In this document: piece after piece, positions 16,448 through 20,574 of the stretch
Position numbering within the stretch: the first letter of the stretch is position 1
Layout: every line of letters begins with the position of its first letter
Source of the DNA: an uncultured Bacteroidales bacterium
Lineage (GTDB): Bacteria; Bacteroidota; Bacteroidia; Bacteroidales; Bacteroidaceae
Assembly (NCBI GenBank): GCA_937901185.1
Contig: CALCHR010000080.1
Coordinates: 1-20,574, forward strand
DNA: 20,574 nucleotides
Direction of reading: 5' to 3'
The notes under the pieces: model-generated
The model's input: the letters and a program-made list of their open reading frames with translations, nothing else
Databases searched by the model: none
What the model was told of the DNA's origin: nothing
Program-made: the position numbers and the translations under genes

Positions 16448-17239
16448 TTAGTCTTGATTATTTTCTTGTGTTGTTAATTCTTGATTATCTTCACTTGCTG
16501 TACAATTTTCTGTAATTTCAGAAGTTTCTTGGATGAGATTTTCTTCTTCCTCTATTTCTATAGGGTTATTGTATTCTGGAGTCACCTCTGTTAGATTTCC
16601 ATCCTTGCATCTATATACTACTCCAGGATATTGTTGCAAAATGTTGAGGTTGTGTGTTATCATTACAATAGCAGTACCTCTTTCGCAGATAGAGCGTAGA
16701 ATTCCTACAATCTTGTTTCCTGTTTCTTGGTCCAGATTTCCGGTGGGTTCGTCTGCAAGGATGATACGTGGTTCGTTTAGTAATGCTCGAGCTATAGAGA
16801 TACGTTGTTGTTCTCCTCCAGACAATTCATGTGGGAAGCATTCTGCTTTATGGGATAATTCTACAATTTCTAAGACTTTGGCAATTCGTTCTTGTCGTTC
16901 TTGCTTTTTCTTCCAACCTGTTGCTCGTAATACGAAATCCAAGTTTGATTCTATAGAGCGGTCACCAAGCAATTGGAAATCTTGGAAGATGATTCCCAGT
17001 TGTCTGCGTAAACTGGGAATTTGTTTTTTCTTAATTTTCCTAAGGTTGAAATCGAGCACTGTAGCATCTCCGTCGCTGATAGGAATTTCTGCGTATAGAG
17101 ATTTGAGCAACGAACTTTTACCAGAGCCGACTTTGCCAATGATATATACAAATTCACTTTCTTCGATGCGGAAACTTATATCTTTAAGAAGTTCCTTTCC
17201 GGCAACGGAGATAGTTGCATTATTGAGTTCAATTAACAT
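16448..17239 (-). CDS. ftsE: FtsE-like ABC ATPase
   Basis: Cytoplasmic ATP-binding subunit of the FtsEX complex, which controls peptidoglycan hydrolases during division. In the 263 aa: Walker A GKVGSGKS (35-42), Q-loop Gln86 in FQDFQLL, signature LSGGEQQR (139-146), Walker B IILADEPTGNLD with Glu164, and switch His196 in THN. The pattern FQDFQLLGDRSIESN is typical of FtsE rather than LolD or MacB. About 45 residues at the C-terminus (218-263) form an acidic, low-complexity tail that FtsE from model bacteria lacks. No ftsX is adjacent, in line with other Bacteroidetes where the permease lies elsewhere. First gene of the run; the promoter at 17267-17298 lies just upstream. Confidence 0.88.
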   Translation of the reverse strand: MLIELNNATISVAGKELLKDISFRIEESEFVYIIGKVGSGKSSLLKSLYAEIPISDGDATVLDFNLRKIKKKQIPSLRRQLGIIFQDFQLLGDRSIESNLDFVLRATGWKKKQERQERIAKVLEIVELSHKAECFPHELSGGEQQRISIARALLNEPRIILADEPTGNLDQETGNKIVGILRSICERGTAIVMITHNLNILQQYPGVVYRCKDGNLTEVTPEYNNPIEIEEEENLIQETSEITENCTASEDNQELTTQENNQD

Positions 17240-17266
17240 ACTTTTTCTACTTTGTCAATGATGATG

Positions 17267-17298
17267 CAAACTTACAGAATTTATTCTGAATATACATA
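17267..17298 (-). promoter_or_regulatory. Promoter of the ftsE-lysC-lysA run
   Basis: Minus strand: TATG (17298-17295), a 20-nt spacer, then TAAGTTTG (17274-17267). The -7 box is exact and the -33 box has one mismatch. Transcription should start near 17261, giving a leader of about 20 nt before ftsE. It faces the plus-strand DUF5063 operon. Confidence 0.55.
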
Positions 17299-17415
17299 TT
17301 TATTTATAGATAAAGTATATATAAATGATGGTAACATAATATCTATCAGCTTAGCTTTGAAACTTAAATCTTATTTTTAACAGGATTTAAGTAGAGCTAT
17401 GTCAGTTATTTCTCG

Positions 17416-17423
17416 TAATTTTG
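17416..17423 (+). promoter_or_regulatory. Candidate -7 box of the DUF5063 operon
   Basis: TAATTTTG matches TAnnTTTG exactly, about 24 nt before the ATG at 17447. No good TTTG lies at the usual distance upstream. If it is real, the start at 17399 would lie upstream of the transcript, so the site supports 17447 as the true start. Confidence 0.4.
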
Positions 17424-17446
17424 CAAAAAATAACAGATATATTTTG

Positions 17447-17968
17447 ATGGAAGAAAAATATAGCTACCCCAAAGATGTTTTGGAATTTGTTGCTTTGTGT
17501 GCAGACTATTGTCGTTGCTTAGAGCAATGTCAGCAAGCCAGTCGCAAGGATTTTGTAGATTCTATGCTGGCAGCGCTTCCGGCTCTTTATGTTAAGATTA
17601 GTCAGTTGCAACCCAATCAGCAGGGAGAGGACGGTTATAATGAGCCTCATGTAACAGAAGGCGATTATGAGTTCATACGTTCTTCTGTAGCCATGGTGAT
17701 GAAGGAGCATGATGACTATCTTGATGTTTTCGTCGAAGATTTTAAGTACTCAGATCAGCCGATTCTGCAGACCGTTAGTGAAAATTTGGCAGACATTTAC
17801 CAGGTACTTAGAGATTTCTTGGAAATATTCCGCTCTGGATATGAAGATGCTATCGATGTTGCCTTGATAGAGGTGAAGGAAGATTTTCGCTATAATAGTG
17901 GTCAGAAGATTCTAAATGCGCTTCGAGCCTTACACGATAGTAAGTATGGAGGGCGTTCAGATGCCTGA
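17447..17968 (+). CDS. DUF5063 family protein
   Basis: A soluble, acidic, mainly helical protein of 173 aa from the preferred ATG at 17447 (MEEKYSYPKDVLEFVALCAD). An in-frame ATG at 17399 would add 16 residues that look non-conserved and would overlap the likely promoter. No catalytic motif is seen. The pattern LEFVALCADYCRCLEQ, then DYEFIRSSVAMVMKEHDDYLDVF, is what I recognise as DUF5063, common in Bacteroidales and usually beside a 3'-5' exonuclease gene, as here. The stop codon overlaps the start of the next gene, so translation is likely coupled. The function is unknown; the fixed partnership suggests a helper for the nuclease, but that is inference. Confidence 0.8.
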   Translation: MEEKYSYPKDVLEFVALCADYCRCLEQCQQASRKDFVDSMLAALPALYVKISQLQPNQQGEDGYNEPHVTEGDYEFIRSSVAMVMKEHDDYLDVFVEDFKYSDQPILQTVSENLADIYQVLRDFLEIFRSGYEDAIDVALIEVKEDFRYNSGQKILNALRALHDSKYGGRSDA

Positions 17969-18599
17969 GGTTAGAGAACTGTTTGTTTCTGTTGACAAAG
18001 GATATGTTTCTACGCTTCCGCGTTTTGTATATGAAGGTAGAATCGTGGTGGTACACTCTCTTCTTGAAACAGAACGGGCGCTGCAGGCGTTGTATAAGAC
18101 CACTTCTGTTGTTGGGGTTGATACAGAGACGCGACCGGTTTTCAGAAAAGGTGTTCGCCATAAAGTAGCGTTGTTGCAAGTAGCTAGTCCAGATATTTGC
18201 TTCCTCTTTAGACTCTCTATGATAGACCTTCCTCCTTCGCTTGTAGCCTTCTTAGAAGATCCCAATATGCTCAAAGTAGGTCTTTCGCTGAAGGATGACC
18301 TATCTTCCTTGCGCCAACGACAAGATTTCACCCCTGCAGGTTTTCTTGACCTTCAGCCTTATGTCAAAGAGATGGGTATATCCGATATGAGTTTGCAAAA
18401 GTTGTACGCCAATGTTTTTGGAATGCGTATTTCCAAATCGGCCCAATGTAGCAATTGGGAGGCAGAAACTTTGAGCGAAACCCAAAAGCGTTATGCAGCC
18501 ACCGATGCTTATACATGCTTGCAACTTTATAAAGAACTCTCAGCTCTGAGAGCCGATCGCCAGTTTGTAGTAAACGAATTTCCACAACCAATAGTATAA
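17946..18599 (+). CDS. RNase D-like DEDD 3'-5' exonuclease
   Basis: A 217-aa single-domain exonuclease of the DnaQ-like superfamily, DEDDy branch. Exo I is VVGVDTET (Asp59, Glu61), Exo II is VGLSLKDDLSSL (Asp117 or 118), and Exo III is RYAATDAYT (Tyr183 and Asp187). The SNWEAETLSETQKRYAATDA context is typical of RNase D and WRN-type exonucleases. No HRDC domain follows, so it is shorter than E. coli RNase D. Possible starts are ATGs at 17946 and 17961; a longer frame from 17916 would overlap DUF5063 by 53 bp. Whichever is used, the start lies inside the DUF5063 gene. It probably acts in RNA maturation or decay; the substrate is not shown. Confidence 0.88.
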   Translation: MEGVQMPEVRELFVSVDKGYVSTLPRFVYEGRIVVVHSLLETERALQALYKTTSVVGVDTETRPVFRKGVRHKVALLQVASPDICFLFRLSMIDLPPSLVAFLEDPNMLKVGLSLKDDLSSLRQRQDFTPAGFLDLQPYVKEMGISDMSLQKLYANVFGMRISKSAQCSNWEAETLSETQKRYAATDAYTCLQLYKELSALRADRQFVVNEFPQPIV

Positions 18600-18617
18600 A
18601 TATTTTTTCAGATAGAT

Positions 18618-19808
18618 ATGAAACAGAAGACCATACGCCTTGGCCGCGGCAAGACCGAAAGCATCAAGCGTTTCCATCCTTGGATTTTCTCCGGTGCGAT
18701 AGCCAAGATAGAACCCGGCACTGTAGAAGGAGACACTGTAAGAGTTGTAGATGAAAACGATGTACCCGTATGTGTGGGTCACTATCAAATAGGTTCTATA
18801 GCCGTGCGTATCCTCTCTTTCACTCCAACAGAAATCGACGATGCTTTTTGGGAGAGCAAGATAGCTGCTGCGCTGATGGTGCGCCGTGGTCTAGGATTAG
18901 TTGGTCGTGACGACCACAATATCTTTCGCCTTGTACACGGTGAGGGCGACGGACTTCCGGGGCTGATAGTTGATATTTATGGCCATACAGCCGTAGTGCA
19001 GGCCCATTCTGTCGGTATGCACCATTCACGCGAAGCCATAGCTCGAGCGCTGATGACTGTATGTAGCGATTTTCTGGAAAATGTCTACTATAAATCAGAG
19101 ACCACCCTTCCATTTAAGGCAAACCTCAATCCTGTTGATTCGTTTCTAGTACAAGGAACGAGCGCTGCAGAGAGCGTGGCTATTGAAAACGGGTTGCGCT
19201 TCCATATTGACTGGCTGCAAGGACAAAAAACCGGTTTCTTTATTGACCAACGAGAAAACCGTGCTTTGCTGGAGCGCTATGCAGCCGGTCGGCGTGTGCT
19301 GAACATGTTTTGCTACACGGGTGGTTTCTCTATCTATGCATTGCGTGGAGGTGCTCATCAAGTTCATTCTGTCGACAGCAGTGCGAAAGCTATAGCACTG
19401 ACAGATGCAAATGCCGGGCTCAATTTCCCGTCCGATGCCCGTCATGAAGCCATTTGTGCCGATGCATTCCGTTTCCTTGAAACCTCTGGTTCCGACTACG
19501 ATTTGATAGTGCTCGACCCCCCAGCCTTCGCAAAGCACAAAGGAGCATTGCAGAGCGCCTTGAAAGGTTATACCCGTCTTAACGCCATTGCTTTTGAAAA
19601 AATACGTCCGGGTGGCATTGTTTTCACCTTCAGCTGCTCGCAGGCCGTTAACGCAGCTCAGTTCCGCTTGGCCGTATTTACAGCAGCAGCACGCAGCGGT
19701 CGTCATGTCCGCATCCTCCATCAACTCCACCAACCGGCCGACCATCCCGTTTGCATTTATCATCCGGAAGGCGAGTATCTGAAAGGTCTGGTTCTTGAAG
19801 TAGATTAG
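18618..19808 (+). CDS. rlmI: 23S rRNA m5C methyltransferase, RlmI-like
   Basis: A SAM-dependent RNA methyltransferase of 396 aa, the usual length for RlmI, which makes m5C in 23S rRNA. An N-terminal PUA domain covers about residues 1-80 (RFHPWIFSGAIA). The central EEHEE-type domain ends in GQKTGFFIDQREN (202-214). The Rossmann methyltransferase part carries VLNMFCYTGGFS (227-238), the DPPAFAK motif (300-306) and the catalytic cysteine in FTFSCSQ (Cys340). The gene is 18 bp after the exonuclease and likely shares its transcript. Oddity: the last codon and the TAG stop (19803-19808) lie within the truncated first CRISPR repeat, so the gene and the array overlap. The ending YLKGLVLEVD looks normal, so the protein is not truncated. 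Confidence 0.92.
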   Translation: MKQKTIRLGRGKTESIKRFHPWIFSGAIAKIEPGTVEGDTVRVVDENDVPVCVGHYQIGSIAVRILSFTPTEIDDAFWESKIAAALMVRRGLGLVGRDDHNIFRLVHGEGDGLPGLIVDIYGHTAVVQAHSVGMHHSREAIARALMTVCSDFLENVYYKSETTLPFKANLNPVDSFLVQGTSAAESVAIENGLRFHIDWLQGQKTGFFIDQRENRALLERYAAGRRVLNMFCYTGGFSIYALRGGAHQVHSVDSSAKAIALTDANAGLNFPSDARHEAICADAFRFLETSGSDYDLIVLDPPAFAKHKGALQSALKGYTRLNAIAFEKIRPGGIVFTFSCSQAVNAAQFRLAVFTAAARSGRHVRILHQLHQPADHPVCIYHPEGEYLKGLVLEVD

Positions 19809-19832
19809 TATCTTTGCACTGGTAGAAACAAC
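19802..19832 (+). repeat. Truncated first CRISPR repeat containing the rlmI stop
   Basis: 31 nt identical to repeat positions 17-47. Positions 1-16 are missing and replaced by the rlmI 3' end. The TAG at 19806-19808 is repeat positions 21-23 and closes the rlmI frame. The -7-like TATCTTTG (19809-19816) is kept, but the upstream TTG element is lost. A truncated or degenerate repeat usually marks the old end of an array, so new spacers would enter at the right end. Confidence 0.9.
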
Positions 19833-20244
19833 CAAACTCTTCCTAGAATGTTTACACGCTTCGTTGTGAATTGCTTTCAGATTAGTATCTTTGCACTGGT
19901 AGAAACAACAGCGGAAACCGAGCGAATAACGGTCTTGTGTTGTGAATTGCTTTCAGATTAGTATCTTTGCACTGGTAGAAACAACTGTCGCTTATGCGTA
20001 ATAGCACCTATAATAGTTGTGAATTGCTTTCAGATTAGTATCTTTGCACTGGTAGAAACAACACCTTAAACGGCGTTATATACAGGTATTAGTTGTGAAT
20101 TGCTTTCAGATTAGTATCTTTGCACTGGTAGAAACAACCAAAAAACAACAGAAAGTCTTTAGACAAAGTTGTGAATTGCTTTCAGATTAGTATCTTTGCA
20201 CTGGTAGAAACAACTCTGTTCCATTTGAAACCGAGCATACTCGC

Positions 20245-20275
20245 GTTGTGAATTGCTTTCAGATTAGTATCTTTG
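20245..20275 (+). promoter_or_regulatory. Promoter embedded in each full CRISPR repeat (last copy shown)
   Basis: Repeat positions 1-4 read GTTG and positions 24-31 read TATCTTTG, with 19 nt between them. This fits the Bacteroidetes promoter (TTTG, 19-21 nt, TAnnTTTG) with one mismatch at the first base of the -33 box. The same arrangement is present in the other five full repeats, at 19863, 19939, 20016, 20092 and 20168. The predicted start lies near repeat positions 36-40, so each RNA would begin just before the following spacer. Confidence 0.55.
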
Positions 20276-20331
20276 CACTGGTAGAAACAACTCATTCTTT
20301 GTAAAAGATTGAATATTAGATTTCTACATAG

Positions 20332-20408
20332 GGTATTAGAAATAAAAAAATAAGCAATATTCTACCAATAGAGTGGCGATCCAATGTGAATTTTGGATTG
20401 CCACTTTT
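20332..20408 (+). ncRNA. Possible tracrRNA-like segment: weak anti-repeat plus terminator
   Basis: Three short blocks can pair with the 5' half of the repeat, in the right order for an anti-repeat: GGTATTAG (20332-20339, with wobbles, against repeat positions 20-27), AAGCAAT (20352-20358, against positions 8-14) and CAAT (20366-20369, against positions 1-4, one G-U). A terminator hairpin follows at 20372. The gaps between blocks are larger than in known tracrRNAs, there is no clear nexus hairpin, and a competing local hairpin ATTTCTA/TAGAAAT (20320-20343) exists. The real tracrRNA may lie outside the window. Confidence 0.25.
20372..20408 (+). terminator. Intrinsic terminator downstream of the CRISPR array
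   Basis: A 13-bp stem AGTGGCGATCCAA (20372-20384) with TTGGATTGCCACT (20393-20405), one G-U pair and an 8-nt loop, followed by TTT and, after CG, another T5. The T-run is on the plus strand only, so it would end rightward transcripts from the array or from the last repeat. Confidence 0.75.
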
Positions 20409-20508
20409 CGTTTTTAGGTACTACCATTGGGTTAAAGGTAGAATTTCTATGGTGGGGTGATAGACTTTTTTGTCTCAAACGATACACCAAAAAAGGATTG
20501 TAAATTTC

Positions 20509-20571
20509 TTTGTTTTTCCTAGTAGTTACTTTCGCGTTCTTAGTAGTTACCAAATTTTTCTTAGTAGTTAC
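20509..20571 (-). repeat. 21-bp-period tandem repeat at the right edge
   Basis: Three 21-bp units at 20571-20551, 20550-20530 and 20529-20509 (minus strand), each starting GTAACTACTA. The frame reads VTTKKNL, VTTKNAK, VTTRKNK and stays open from the window edge down to a stop at 20362, so a partial ORF cannot be excluded. Against a gene: its 3' part crosses the terminator stem, and the related copy at 5411-5449 carries in-frame stops. It continues past the window, so the copy number is unknown. Confidence 0.7.
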
Positions 20572-20574
20572 CGA

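Larger units (their letters stand above)
19802..20291 (+). CRISPR. CRISPR array, type II-C-like, 7 repeats and 6 spacers
   Basis: Six identical 47-bp repeats lie at 19863-19909, 19939-19985, 20016-20062, 20092-20138, 20168-20214 and 20245-20291, preceded by a truncated repeat at 19802-19832. Spacers are 19833-19862, 19910-19938, 19986-20015, 20063-20091, 20139-20167 and 20215-20244, of 30, 29, 30, 29, 29 and 30 nt, all different. The repeat starts GTTGTGAATTGC and ends GGTAGAAACAAC, so the ends form a GTTGT/ACAAC inverted repeat. A 47-bp repeat with 30-nt spacers and a GTTGTG start is what Bacteroides type II-C (Cas9) arrays use. By analogy the crRNA reads spacer then GTTGTG, so transcription goes rightward. 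No cas gene is in the window. Repeat identity suggests the array is recent or conserved by use. Confidence 0.97.

Noticed and set aside
16533..17261. Plus-strand ORF of 242 aa opposite ftsE
   Set aside because: It is serine/isoleucine-rich antisense sequence of a clear ABC ATPase with intact motifs on the other strand.
19146..19835. Minus-strand ORF of 229 aa opposite rlmI
   Set aside because: It is a shadow of the methyltransferase, whose catalytic motifs are all in the plus frame.
20362..20553. Minus-strand ORF of 63 aa rich in VTTK units
   Set aside because: It has a TTG start, is built on a 21-bp tandem repeat, crosses the terminator stem at 20372-20405, and its relative at 5411-5449 has in-frame stops. 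Kept as a repeat, though the frame is open to the edge.

Overview
The window is chromosomal DNA from a Bacteroidales bacterium (Bacteroides/Prevotella-like). Evidence: promoters of the Bacteroidetes form (TTTG, about 20 nt, TAnnTTTG) instead of -35/-10 boxes; few Shine-Dalgarno sites; a lipoprotein with an acidic run after the lipidated cysteine; a DUF5103 (type IX secretion plug-like) protein; a DUF5063 protein; and a 47-bp CRISPR repeat of the kind seen in Bacteroides type II-C loci. This is family recognition by eye, with no database search.

Layout. (1) 1-134: start of a secreted protein on the minus strand. Behind it, 165-312 holds a long rod-like hairpin that resembles 6S RNA. (2) 638-5199, plus strand: one promoter followed by pepD, a beta-helix lipoprotein and dnaB, with gaps of 4 and 13 bp. 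(3) 5200-5674: a gene-free stretch with a decayed 21-bp-period repeat and a strong terminator serving the minus-strand GH13 gene at 5675-7339. (4) 7451-17298, minus strand: ten genes in a row (ftsE, lysC, lysA, DUF5103, 2-hydroxyacid dehydrogenase, TRIC/UPF0126, porin-like, HD protein, thiD, fabD). Gaps are 1 to 54 bp, with a promoter before ftsE and a terminator after fabD, so this may be one long transcript with internal promoters. (5) 17416-19808, plus strand: DUF5063 protein, an RNase D-like exonuclease and an RlmI-like rRNA methyltransferase. (6) 19802-20291: a CRISPR array of one truncated and six full repeats with six spacers. A hairpin terminator follows at 20372-20408, and fresh 21-bp-period repeats run to the right edge. 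No cas gene lies in the window.

How it fits together. Most genes are housekeeping: dipeptide use, replication, lysine/diaminopimelate synthesis joined to an FtsE ATPase, thiamine salvage, the fatty acid initiation enzyme and rRNA methylation. The most interesting part is the CRISPR end. Every full repeat contains a plausible complete Bacteroidetes promoter. The methyltransferase stop codon lies inside the truncated first repeat, so the housekeeping operon reads straight into the array. The 3' flank has a colinear but weak anti-repeat followed by a terminator, so the last repeat could drive a tracrRNA-like transcript.
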